DNA of 64,000 bases from Phoronis australis (taxonomy: Eukaryota; Phoronida; Phoronidae). Of the stretch, positions 11,554 through 22,984 are shown in pieces (the stretch's first letter is position 1; every line of letters begins with the position of its first letter). The translations under genes were made by a program, and so were the position numbers. The stretch spans positions 102,246-166,245 of the forward strand of contig NMRA01000736.1 of assembly GCA_002633005.1 (NCBI GenBank), written 5' to 3'. The notes below the pieces were generated by a model. The model searched no databases and had not been told where the DNA came from. It worked only from the letters and a program-made list of their open reading frames with translations.

Positions 11554-11671
11554 GAGCCGGAGTGTATCCAGTGAGACAGTTTGAGTCCGATGAAACCCAA
11601 GAATGTTTTCGCGGCCAAACGCAAGGCATTCATTCTGCATTAGTTTCTAGTCTCATACATGTAACTCCAAG
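11554..11671 (+). CDS. Candidate internal exon, unknown protein
   Basis: Bounded by an acceptor (TGTCAACCACAG) and a good donor (CCAAG then GTTAGT). One frame is open through all 38 codons, beginning AGVYPVRQFESDE and ending SSLIHVTP, with two leftover bases at each end. The phase at its donor matches the open frame of the candidate exon at 12117. No domain was recognised. It could be a chance combination, since no upstream coding exon was found, and it lies inside the segment bounded by inverted arms. Confidence 0.25.
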
Positions 11672-12116
11672 GTTAGTGTTATGTGATACACGTTAACAGT
11701 AATCGTTTTCTTGTATACATTACTTTTTTCCGTAGTCAACTTTCTCTTTTTTCGCCTTTCATCTATTCATTGGCATAATGTCACGTATTTTTGCTGATAA
11801 AGGCACGTTAAGCGCGATTGTTTTAAAAAATATTCAAATCGTGGCATTGTCAAATAAGCACGGCCTTCATGAGCGCCGGGTCAAAATACCCTCTAATAAA
11901 TAAACGTCCAAGTGCTTATGCGTGATATTACGGTATATCCACTACTTCGAAAAACACTAGTGACAAGTGTAATGCTGTTTACAGGCAAGCGTCGAAAGTT
12001 TCAATGGAGAATTGATTATTAATTAAATTTTGAGACCTCATGAGGTAGTAACCCTTTCATTCTCTTCAGTAGACGACATACATGTACGATACAAAATTCA
12101 AGATTCCTTTTTCCAG

Positions 12117-12210
12117 GGACCATCACTTTGATTCGGAGCAAAGGGATCGGAAGAAGCATCTCCGGGAAAGCAGGGAGAGTCTCGTTGCCAAGTGCGTCCG
12201 CCCATGGTGA
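12117..12210 (+). CDS. Candidate terminal exon, unknown protein
   Basis: An acceptor TTCCTTTTTCCAG precedes a frame, in phase with the candidate exon at 11554, that encodes a charged peptide (DHHFDSEQRDRKKHLRES...) ending CVRPW and then TGA at 12208. Alternatively the segment is an internal exon using the donor GTGAGA at 12207. An AATAAA lies at 12564-12569, a plausible poly(A) signal. Family unknown; possibly spurious. Confidence 0.25.
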
Positions 12211-13080
12211 GAAAGGAGTGCGACAACACCATTCGCGAGATGACTCTAAGATACCTGCTCATAAGCGACTCGGGTTTAAAAATTTGTCGGAAGTTGTGTA
12301 GCCAAAAGTATTGTGGTGATAAAAGTGGTGGATTTTGTTTGATGGTTTACTTTTAACATCCATATAGAGTTGAACAGACTGACTTGCTACATCCTTGTGG
12401 CTTGCATGCGTTTTGTGTTCTTGGTCATGAGTTCACCGTACTATTTCAGTTCACGGGACATTAAAAAAGAGTGAGAGTAGTTGTAATACACATACTATAT
12501 TATGATTTTCTCAAAACGTAGTCGCAGTGTTGTCTTTAAGTCATTTCAAGACACACTATTGTAAATAAACTGGAAACCAACAATATGAAGGCAAATTCCA
12601 TGATAATAGTAATCTTCAAATCATACATATCTCAAAATTGGTCTTGAAAAGTATATAAAGTATAGCTCAGGGAAATCAACATTACAAAGTCATTGAACAT
12701 TTCCCACGAGGTATTTTGGAATGCATTGCACTTATTATAGACACATGTTTTCTTTTAAAAATGTTATGGTAATAACAATGGTCAATGGCACTTAGTATGG
12801 TCATTTAAATCTACCTAAACACTACAAAAATGCACTGGTTCTGTTAAAGATAGTTAAAATAACACAAATATAGAAACTTTAGGAAAAAAGTTCAAAATAT
12901 CACATCTGGCAACTGCCAACCATAAGCTCTTTTAATCTGAATAAAAACTTAACAAATTTCACTGCTGGACTTTATGAAGTTTCTGCTTTTTATGCCTGCA
13001 GAGGGAGGCATAATGTATTTACGACTTGCCGTATTCACAAAAGAAAGCAGTAACCTCATGTTGTTACGCAATGTGTCGCT
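12211..13080. other. Non-coding stretch
   Basis: A/T-rich, with no exon recognised. A small hairpin (ATGCCT...AGGCAT) sits at about 12991-13010, next to GGCATAATG, a string also seen at the end of the tandem array near 21675. Confidence 0.35.
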
Positions 13081-13392
13081 TTAGCCGCACTTTCTCTGTG
13101 AAACGTTGATTGCAGGTACGACACTGAATATTGTCTTGTCTCCTGAGCACAATGCTTCATGTTGTGAGTTCTTGTACCTATTGAAATACTTTTTGCCACA
13201 TGAAACACATGAAAATGCTTTGTAGTTTGCGTGCTGACTCATGTGATCTTGAAACTTTGTTTGTCTCAGGAACACTTCCCCACAGTCAGTCATTGGGCAG
13301 GTGAACGTCTTGGTTGCAGTCGTGTCACAATGCTTCGTTGCCATCTGGTCAAGCAGTGTTGATGTTTTAATAAACGAAGCTCCACGAGTCAC
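13081..13392 (-). pseudogene. C2H2 zinc-finger remnant or terminal exon
   Basis: An open frame of about 103 codons with one good C2H2 finger (FTCPMTDCGEVF, then HMSQH; spacing C-x4-C-x12-H-x4-H) and a following C2HC-like finger (FSCVSCGKKYF, then QHEALC). Upstream, LLDQMATKH looks like the tail of a further finger in which the first histidine has become Gln. There is no ATG: the frame opens at a GTG just after an in-frame stop, so it is either the last exon of a gene whose upstream exons are not evident or a decayed copy. It lies between the inverted arms at 10.1 and 14.1 kb and could be cargo of a transposon. Target and function unknown. Confidence 0.5.
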
Positions 13393-14055
13393 AAATAGTC
13401 CTTAGTCACGTGCACTAGTTCTCCTTTTGGAGGAGACGTTAACAAGCAAAAAGACTCATCTTGTGGCAGAAGTTCAACTGAAAAATATCAAAAGCATTTC
13501 AGTTATACTTGTTAGGTTAAATCTCACAAAAATCATGAAAAACAGTGAAGTAAAATAAACAATCAACCCATCGTCTATTTCAGGGTACGTATTAAGTGTA
13601 AAATTGACATAACACCGTAACTTGAACGAGTATACAGGCCAGTGCAGAGAAAAAAGAATGTGCGTTCACGATCGCCGTCTCACACAAGGACCAGCTTGTA
13701 TTCGTACATACATGTATCCCGAATTGTTTCACAAAACATAACGAAAGATGTCACCTGGGGCAATGAAGCTCTAAACGTCAGACTTCTTTACTTTAGAACC
13801 CTAAAAGTGCTAAAAACAAGTAAAACTTGTCGACTTTACGACGAGCAAGGCTTTTTATCGGAAACCATTACCCTCTGGGCCCTTTATTTGATAAAATAAG
13901 CAAAAACTAAGCATCATTTCAGATCGGCAACAAAGGCTAAGCTCTGACGCTTTTCTTTGTGTCGCACTCGTACCAAAATAACCACTATTTAAGAAGAAAA
14001 TGACACTAAAACTCAGAGAGTACATCGCTGTCGTTTGCCATTTTTTAGCAAAGTC
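13393..14055. other. Non-coding stretch
   Basis: Nothing recognised except short random open frames. Confidence 0.35.
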
Positions 14056-14105
14056 TCGTTCTCGATCGCTTTCCGGTCGTTCCCGATCGCGGGTTGGCCG
14101 GGATG
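14056..14105 (-). repeat. Right arm of the 10.1/14.1 kb inverted repeat
   Basis: The reverse complement reads CATCCCGGCCAACCCGCGAT, then CGGGAACGACCGGAAAGCGA and TCGAGAACGA. It parallels 10085-10137, differing by a two-base length change and a few substitutions. Confidence 0.55.
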
Positions 14106-14578
14106 GACATTATTCATATCTAACAGGGCGATCGATTTGGCAATAAGCGTGATGAAATAACTATTTTTGACAGAAGTGTTGTCAACAAACCCCGATGCTA
14201 AGAGAGGTTAGGATTGATTCAAGCCTAGCAGTTTGTTGTCACAATGACGACCTCAGGTGCTGTCCGTAGCGCAAAGTTGCTGTTAGGAGAAAAAGCGAGA
14301 TCACTTAAAACCCCGTCACGCCGGTGAAGGGTGTTTCGCCAGTAGCTCCTGAAATTCCTAGTGCGTGAATTAGCAAAATGATCGCCACAGTATCGAGTGG
14401 ACAGTCAGACTGGACTGTTGATTTATGGGAGAACACTCAAGTCTTTCCACGTTCCAAAATCGAAAATTTGTCTTGCGCTCCCAGAATATGTCACTTATCC
14501 AGCAAAAGGCATACTACATGTATGTCGCGCGAACAGAAAATCAACATGGCAACACGCGTGCCGGTTCATGTGGCCGGC

Positions 14579-14969
14579 TGCATGAAACAGTCCCAAATAG
14601 GGACTCAACTAAGGTCCTCAAGTCTGTTTGTGTATTTGTGTCTTTATGGACTCACAGATGCAATATTTTTCTATCATTTCATCTTTATTATGAGCTCCTC
14701 TTTGATAATGACATTCTCTAAAAACTGAGTTCATTGAAAATAAATAGAGGACTCACTCCTTAAATTGGGGGTGTTGCATGAACAGGTCCTTAATTATTTT
14801 CGATAATAAAAATAATTCAACGTAGAGTTCACTCTCGATTTGTATCAATGTCAAAAGGTAATGAAACTAAAACGATAAAAGTAAGGGCAATCGGTGTTTC
14901 CACAAGTCCAAAAGTTCGCAGTAGATTTAGGGAACTTAGTTGAGTCCCTATTCGGGACTGTTTCATGCA
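14579..14969. repeat. Inverted repeat with 35-bp arms, about 320 bp apart
   Basis: Arm 14579-14613 (TGCATGAAACAGTCCC..., ATAGGGACTCAACTAAG) recurs in reverse complement at 14935-14969 with one mismatch. Weaker similarity continues inward, so the unit could be a foldback element or two opposed copies of one short repeat. Both arms translate to a GCMKQS-x-IGTQL-like peptide in one frame, which may be chance. Confidence 0.65.
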
Positions 14970-15540
14970 ACCGGGCACTGGAGTCCGCTGCGTGCTCCAG
15001 CAGCCGAAATGAGACATGCGCGCATGATACGTGTATAGTGCACCGATTTTGCCAGTGCACGTCTGAAAAGATATCTTATATGTGTAATGAAAATACACCT
15101 CAACGCTTGCCTACGTAATAAATGGTCATGCCTATAAGCTTTCCTACACTGTTCAAATTCGGGATTAGTGCACTGGGGGCCGCTAGTGTACAACTGACCG
15201 TTATTTACATTCACATGTCACAAGAAATCTTCGTCTGACAGAATGATGACCAAATTGACTTATGGCCAGTTGAGTACTTACTGTGAGTTTCCGTAACTTG
15301 CAGTGCCACTTGACCGAAGTGCCCTTCGACTTCTCAGTAACCGCGGCAGGCAAAATCACTGAAGACAGACAGTTTGTCACGCGTTACAAAAATTCAAGCT
15401 AATCCAATAGTAGGTACTTCTAACAATGGACTAAACTTCGCAATCCAAGCAAACCCAAGTTTAATTAGGCTATTTTAGACATTCTATGCCTTGACCTGTG
15501 GAAAAGGTTATTAGTAGCACTTTGCTTCAGGACACCAATT
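14970..15540. other. Non-coding stretch
   Basis: No exon or repeat recognised. Confidence 0.35.
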
Positions 15541-16065
15541 GTGATGTTAACATGACGGCGTTCTGTCGTTCAGCAACTTTGCCAGATGTGAGGAGTTCTG
15601 AACGTGCGATAACATCTGGCTCCTTTGTGAATTGTCCAACTCAGTCTTTTGTCCCGTATGACAACAAGTAGGCCAATTATCTCCCAGGCTTCAAAAGGTT
15701 ACTGAAACCTGGCAAATGCATTGTCTTAACTTGTGTTGTACTAGCTGGGCGATTTTGGTGATTCAAAAAACTAAACATGATCAGCATTTGACAAGGAATT
15801 CAAAAATGCTATTGGTTTGGTTTGAGTTCAAATATGTTATAACTTAACTTTCATTTTTAGCAGTACAGCCCAGTCAGGCTACATACAATCTGGTCGTAGA
15901 TTAGAGCAATTATCGAACAAATGAAAGCCGGCCCTCCAACCATAAATGCCAGAATGGAGTTAATCAGTCGTGTAATTGGCTCCAGGGGTGATCTTCCAAC
16001 TTGCTGTTGTGCTATAGAATCGAACAAGTTGGGAGCAACGGGAAAACGCCGTAATGCTACCTAAC
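15541..16065 (+). repeat. Dispersed duplicated segment, copy 1 (partner at 52.8-53.3 kb)
   Basis: Similar along its length, in the same orientation, to 52775-53320. Shared blocks include TGATAACATCT, CAGTCTTTTGTC, GGGCGATTTTGG, TGCTATTGGT, TTCAAATATGTTATAA, GAGTTAATCAGTCGTGTAA and GGGAGCAACGGGAAAACGCC. Parts of both copies keep similar peptides (for example QSFVPYDNK here, QSFVWYDNR in copy 2), but stops interrupt both. It is an old repeat or a pseudogene pair of unknown origin. Confidence 0.7.
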
Positions 16066-19000
16066 TAAATAACGAGTTAATAAACTTCCACTAATTTTCC
16101 CCACAAATGCAAAAATGTCTGGTACTAGACACAAATTTACTTTTATAATACTTTCTCCTGCAATTGAACTCATAGGCCTACTGACCACTGTGCACTTTTG
16201 TTTTATTGACTTCGACCGTGACTCACTGATAAATTCCCCTCATTTACATGACGTCACAAAACTACATGGTCCCGGACTAATTGTTGACATGTTCCGTTCT
16301 ACTTGAACTCACAAACACAAGATCAGTGTGTACATGTATAATTCTGTGCTCGAGTATGTTATGGTTCGCGCGGAACACTTTATCATGTGGAGAATTTCTC
16401 GCTTACATGTACACAGGTCACCGCTCTGAGTCCCTAAGCCTCAGACAACTTTGACGATCCCTATTCAGCACGTCCTTTGCATTGATGTAGATCTGAGCTA
16501 ATGAAGTGGAAAGGTAACAGCTAGCACTACTTTCTTAACAATGGTAGTCGATATTACACGGAAATTGTTTTTCTCTGGCATTTGCACAGAGTTAAAGCCT
16601 GCAATATGGAGGACAGCCGTTTTAACTTGGTACATTTTAAATATGTCAAAAAGATTAAAAAGTTAATTTGCGTTGATCTTGACAAAGGGCGAATTCCCGA
16701 AGGAACGTTGGTTTTAAATATGTTTCATACCTGTTATCATTACTTTATTTTAATACTCCTGTCTACTTGTTTTTCTTTCTTACCGGTTAGGGTTGGTATC
16801 TTTTTGTTTTGTGTTTAACCGAAGCATCAAAACAACTTAAAAGTCAGTTAATTGTGAACCAGCCCCTGAATTTTCCAGCTACAACAAACATGTCACAGCA
16901 AACAAAACTCCACGTGTCATTAGTTCAAGTTCAATCTTCATTAGAACTCAAATCATGAAATATATACAAATGTGATAGCCAAACTGAAGATCTGGAACCT
17001 CTGGACAATTTTGGTTGCAGTAACTACACAACTATTCTAGCTTTTCCTCAGTCATAAAAATGAAATCACAGCTCTTGCCTACCGACCAACCGCATCCACT
17101 GCTTGCACTCTCTCGAAATTGGAGCACTTCCGCGAATAGCAGTTTTCGTGTTGGAGTACTACTCCTGGATTAAAGTAGTTCGGCATGCACTAGTCCATAA
17201 GCGATGTTTTAAAAATTATCGATCTCTAAATTAGTCACTGTGTGTTGTTCACTGATGTTTCAATGTAGCTTAGTTGTACAACTGTATATTAAAGTAATCC
17301 ACGTGATACTCTTACATGTAACTCTGATCAGCGTTTGTAAATTACTGGGTATATCAATACGCACAGTCGTTTATCTTAAATCAAACCCAATATTTGTAGT
17401 TTTTAGCTTATTAGTTCATCGATTTTCAAAAATCGAAAAAAACTTGGTTGTTTTTTCCATCTGAATACAGCTGTGGTATTTGTATTTAACGAAAACTGAT
17501 TGTTAGATGCATTTTGAAAATTCGCCAGTATGTACAGGCGGAGGTGTTCACTACATTTTATGGTCGAGTAATTACACGTAATTGGGTGAAAAGTCACTCA
17601 TATCTTTAGAAATGCGTGACTTTCGTGTAAGCGTATTATTCACGGCATGATAATCACAGTTTGCACTTGGTGACCCCAGCGTTAAAGCAACCGGCATAAG
17701 TTTGTTTTTACTGTGTGTAGCTCAAATATAGGGATCGTCTGTGTAAACCATAATGTTCTCGGCCGTATTTTTTTCTAAAAAAATCACAAAAACCAAAAAC
17801 ACTTTACTGTTTTATAGCTTTGATCATAGCTTATGACTTCAAAAAGTTCACCCCAGCGACAATATCCCTTTAAGGTTACGCGTCTGTGTTAATCGTTCAG
17901 AGTTTTAAAGCAAAACTATTTTCGCGCTGTTTTTACGCTGCCAACTCGCTGAAAATAGAATGCAGCTGAATCGTGTGCACATGTCGACCAAAGAAGAGTA
18001 CGGCAATGCACGTGAGAACCTGTTTGCAATATGTGAATGGAACTATTCACCTATATTGGAAGATTCAGATACCGGGGGTACATGTATAGGGGCGTCCAAG
18101 TAAATTTATTTTTGACTGGAATATTAACACAGTTGGGAAATTCCTGTCAACCACTAGTTGTCAATCCTGGTTGTACATGTAAAATCTGAAACACGCCCGT
18201 TGAGCCAGGTGAACCAGCAAATGCATGTACACTTACATCTGATTAGTTTGTCGTCATGGGGAAACCAATCAAATGTTCTTATCAATTCTGGGGAGTGGAT
18301 CGGTTGCAGCAAATGAACAAGGTCCACACGTGACGTAAAATTAACACTTGCGGCAGATTTCACGTGAATTTTTACTTCGATGATTGTATCAATTCGTGCA
18401 GTAAACTTTTACACTATATGGCATCAATTTGACATCGATAAGCGCGGAAGCTTGTCTCGATCTTTTTAGCGGGCGCATATTACCTCTTTCACTATATAAT
18501 AAAGGGATGTTCACCTGTACATGTACACCAGCTTCCGTCCAGCCGCAATTATGCCTTCTAGAAGTTTCAAAAGGTTTTCAATCTCGATACAGCGTGACGT
18601 GCTTGTCGATTGCTAGCTACTCTGCGATTCCACTGTCAATGAATGACTCCAGTCGAAGGTCGGCAGTAGCTAATCACAGTGTCTAAGTACAAGAGCGTCA
18701 CGCAGTGGCGAGACTAAGAACATCGCGACACTTTTAGAAGGTATAATTATAGCTACATGTAGATAGAATGTATAAGGTATCTCTCTTATTACAAGAATAG
18801 AACAGTGAGCTATGTTATCAAAATCCAGATAACCTCCAAGTCGATGAAAGTCACTGGATAGTTTCCGTAACCTGTGCGAATGCACATAACGGAGGGAGTC
18901 AAATGTCCTCACTGCTTGACAAGTCTAGTGACAAGGGCATCTTTGATGTCCAACAAACTTTCGGAAAATACACTGCTGTTTGAATCTGTATTTCATCACA

Positions 19001-20212
19001 TGCAATATGTGATTCGGAAACAAAACATGTTCGGGTCAGAGCTTGATTACACAAACAATGCGTGTCAGGCCAGCGTCGTAATTCACTTGTCTAGAGAGCT
19101 GTATAAACTGACCACATTTTGCTTTTTGAATTTGATTACAAAAAATACCACTCCTTGTAGTCGCACGTGTATTTTCAACCCAATTATGGGTTTCGAAGTG
19201 CTACAAGCTTCGATGGAAATGGACGAAGGCAAATAGGTTTATTCAAATTTATCATGTCATGATCGCTAACACGGTTTTCGTTTCAGTGATTGTTATATTA
19301 GTTTAAATATGGAAGTAATTTACTCCGGAATTTATCTCGCTGAGGTTTGGTTAGTTGCGCGCCAATGCTGGCAACGAATGCCCTTGTCATCGTTATCAGC
19401 ATTTTTGTTAAGCTCGAACAATTATCCCGGTTTTATAGTTACGTAAATCCTTATTTGATACAGTACATGTACATAATATCTTGTCAAGTGAATCCTATAA
19501 GAAAACTATTTGCCGATTTTTTCAGAAACGTCTGCAATTTTTGCCATTTTTGAATTCGGACATCTCGAATGCATTACGCTGCATTGCGCAGTGAATGGTA
19601 AGGGGTAAAAATATTCCACGAACCATCTTCGATTTTTCAAACCTTTCGTAAAGACAGAGATCGTGTAACTTCGCCCTATAGTTTACAAAACAGCCACAGG
19701 CTTCGCATACCGAAGTCAGCCATTACAGGAATGTCAAAAACAAAAACAGCACAGCTGTTCAGCATGGTAGGGAGCTATGGATGACACAGTGTTCACAGAA
19801 ACATCCCATTACCATTTCCTAATGTTGCAGCATTGTGATGAATTTCTTATGATTTCCATAAGTTGAACTTAGTGAATCATGAAAACAATCTTAAGAACTT
19901 TTCTTAAGATTATTTCCGTGAGTCACTTTGTTCAGTTGCACAACATTGCTGTCCTGGTCATACCTATATCAAGCAGCCCATGTAAACAAGAGCGACACGG
20001 AGCGTTGAAATGTGCCCACGAATGCATCTCAAATAGTGTGCTTTTAGGGTTGCTTATTTGTGTCATAATCATGGCCACTTGATGGCGCAAAAACATACAA
20101 TTCATCCGAAAACAGGAACATGTCATTGCTTCTTTAATAGAAAGAGATATCCCAAATTTCATAGAATTCGTCAGGTAACTTCAGAGAAACAAAGGTAAAC
20201 AGAATAAAATGA
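16066..20212. other. Long non-coding stretch
   Basis: About 4.1 kb without a supportable exon, RNA gene or structured repeat. TACATGTA occurs repeatedly (about 16331, 16407, 17311, 18080, 18174, 18517, 18753, 19466). Open frames reach about 120 codons (18874-19236) but look random. Confidence 0.4.
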
Positions 20213-21690
20213 AATTGCCACAAGGGGGCACAGTCTTCATTGGATCCGCCTGAAAGTCGTCGTCGTCTGTTGTTATCATCATATAAATACACTGGCTAAA
20301 TTTAATAAAGGTCCTGCAGTGCAGCTATGGAGGCAAAACAAAAAATACCACTAGGTGGCGCCAGAGTAGTCAAACTCGTCATCATCAACCGTCCTCTTCA
20401 TAGTAAGAACACAGATGCCAATTTTCACAATCTTCGATTGATGGAGGGACGGACGCCAAAAAGAGACTCGAAAACGGAAAAAGTGAACACTAGCTGGCGC
20501 AAAGTTCCTTGATTCCATACAGAAATGGGAGGATAGCGTCATCTCACCAGAAGATGCCTGTATTCAAAATATTATGAAAATCTGTTGAGGACCTTTGAAG
20601 ATACAGATGTAAACGTAAAATTAAAATTGCCACCAGGGGGCACACCAGTAGTCAGATCCATCACAAAATCATCGTTGTCAGTTGTAAACATCACATAAAC
20701 ACACTTCTTAAATTCAGTTTAGGAGATACAGCCATGGGGGGGCAAAAAAGAAACTGCCACTAGGAGGCGCCACAGTAGTCGAAGTCATTGGAAAATCATC
20801 ATCCGCCCTCCACTAAATAGTAAAAACATGTATGCCAATTTTCACAATTATCGTTCAAGCGCTTTGGTTGATAGAGGGGTGAACGCCAAAAACAGACTAG
20901 ATTACAGTAAAAATGGCTATTAGGTGGCGCAAACTAGGTTGAATCCATTTAAAAACAGAAAGATAACGTCACCTCACTAACAGAAGCTTCTACGACAAAT
21001 TTTATGAGGACCTTTGAAGAAACAGAGGTAAACGTAAAAAAAATAAAATTGCCACTAGGTGCCACACCAGTTGTCAGATCTGTCCGAAAGTCGTCGTCGT
21101 CCTTTGTCAACATCATCTAAATGCTGCAAACGGTTTAGGAGAAATAGCCATAAGCGTAAAAAGAACAAAATTGCCACAAGGAGGCGCCACAACAGTCGAA
21201 TTCATCGGAAAATCATCGTCAACCGTCCTCTTTATAGTAAGAACATACATGTCAATTTTCACATTCATGCTTAAAGCGGTTTGGTTGATAGAGGGGTGGA
21301 CGTCAAAAACAGACTCGAAAACATTAACACTTGCCACTGGTGGCGCAAATTACGTCGTGTCCATCCGAAAACGGGAAGATTCCGTTGTCTCGCTAATAGT
21401 GCCTATATATGAAATTTTATGAAAATACGTTGAGGACCTTGGAAGGAACAGAGGTAAATGTAAAAATGAAATTGCCACTAGGGGGCACACCGGTAGTCGG
21501 TTCCCTCCGAAAGTTTGCACATGCCGTCCCATCTGCATAAAAGGAACATTTTTTGCAAAATTTCATGAACATATGGTTTTGGAGATAGAGCAGCAGACGC
21601 AGGACGCCGGACGGACGCTGCCCGGACGTATGGACCGACAGGCCGACGCACGGACGGACGGATGGACGCAGATGACGGCATAATGCATCC
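20213..21690 (+). repeat. Tandem array, 3.5 units of about 418 bp, each of three subunits opening with CCACYAGRKGGC
   Basis: Long units start at about 20213, 20627, 21047 and 21470. Within them, subunits of about 140 bp each begin with a motif near CCACYAGRKGGCGCCA. I find ten: 20218, 20348, 20487, 20630, 20757, 20916, 21052, 21174, 21334 and 21475. After each motif comes a related stretch (TAGTC-x-x-x-TCATCGGAAAATCATC type) and an A/T-rich tail. The array ends in a GACGGACG-rich segment (about 21595-21665) and GACGGCATAATG. No coding capacity. The motif resembles the CTCF core site (see findings). Confidence 0.8.
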
Positions 21691-22109
21691 ACATATAAAT
21701 ATGGTATCTACAACCCTGTTTCGTATTGGACTTAAGAAAGCAAAACTATTTCTGTACACAACTGACAATGAGTTTGATCATATTTGTTGTAGGCCAAAAT
21801 AGAAGAGACAATGACTTTATTATGACGTAGATGTGCCATACAGTGAAAGCTTTGTTGAGCAAACTATTCCACGGTTGCCTATACTTTACTTTCAGAAATT
21901 TCTTGAATGGCTCGTGGACGAAGTTGAGGCTATGAGAATTGACTTTTGCAAAGCATTTACTGACTTCATTGCTTGAAGTACTCTGGATATTTTTCCAAGC
22001 TTGCCATCTTTGAATCAAATATTATAATATATCCATGCTTTGCTTCAAATACACCTGTGGTATAAATTGTAACTTCTCAACTTGTATACCAAAGGAAATA
22101 GGAATGGGC
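21691..22109. other. Non-coding stretch
   Basis: Nothing recognised. It lies just beyond the 3' end of the transposase remnant and may hold its 3' terminus. Confidence 0.35.
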
Positions 22110-22640
22110 AACATGAAAACTCTGGTAGTTAGTCCGGTGTCTTCCAAATTTTGATCTCTGATCAGATCAGCAAGTAGGTTCATAAGCCCAGCACAGACAA
22201 TCAAGTAGTTATTCACTGATATTGTGCTTGACACTGGAATACTGGTACTCAAAATTTTGAAAACTTTTAAGTCTCTGTATTGCTCACTCCAAATAGATTC
22301 TTACAGATCTTTTGACTAAGGTGTGACTTGCATTTGGTGAAAGTTGGTGTGTTTAACTTAACTCGTTTTCGAAACAGAGGGTCATCAATAGTAAAACCTC
22401 TTTCTGCCATAACTTTGTCTTTGGGTAAAAGGTATTCCATAAATCCAGATAATTCAGCAATGTGTTTGTCACTACACCTGCCCCCCGAATGCTTTAAATT
22501 CGTACACGGTGTACCCATTTGGTGCAATTGCAACCATATACATGTACTTTGCAGTATTGTGTGATTTGTACTGGCTATAGGTTTCACCCCCTATCAGCTG
22601 ATCTGCTACCAAATACAAAACACAAGCAAGCACACCACCC
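22110..22640 (-). pseudogene. DDE transposase remnant (DDE_Tnp_4, PIF/Harbinger or ISL2EU type)
   Basis: Minus-strand fragments in three frames reproduce the order of a DDE_Tnp_4 nuclease domain. First TYSQYKSHNTAKYM and IAPNGY; then, after a frameshift near 22490, CSDKHIAELSGFMEYLLP, DKVMAERGFTIDDPLFRKR and LNTPTFTKCKSHLSQK; then, after another break, YLIVCAGLMNLLADLIRD. The family normally has aspartate in the second catalytic position (VMADRGF); here it reads VMAERGF. The segment that should carry the final acidic residue (HVERA region) is missing. The element is dead, broken by frameshifts, a deletion and an active-site change. Its ends were not identified. Confidence 0.75.
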
Positions 22641-22984
22641 CAGAAGGCTTGTTTTACAGACAGACTGTACTGACTCCAGTGCTTGACATGCCTGTAATGG
22701 GGTGACCTCAATATGGCGCTCCCCAGGAATTCGGCTGTTTCCGTAATGGAATTTGTCTGTACAGTAAGCTCTTAATTTGCGCTGAGCGATACCACACCAC
22801 TTAACTTGTATTCCTGGGGTAGGTAGATTACGTGCGATTTTGAAACGTTTCAATGACACACTTGAGCCAGTAGATTAGCAATTCGGTCAATGAAGTATAA
22901 ACAATTTACGCTTCCAACATACTTGAGAACAATGGCCAACTGTTCTCGCGTTCCGCTGCATGAAACTCGTGGCATCTGACACAC
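22641..22984. other. Probable 5' part of the transposase remnant
   Basis: Minus-strand peptides here could continue the decayed transposase upstream, but similarity is too weak to assign. Confidence 0.25.

Noticed and set aside
18874-19236. 120-codon plus-strand frame
   Set aside because: Contains CPHC but no second half of any zinc finger, and no exon signals.
20213-21690. Calling the repeats true CTCF insulators
   Set aside because: Motif resemblance alone does not show binding, and the probable host lineage may lack CTCF; kept as a finding, not an annotation.
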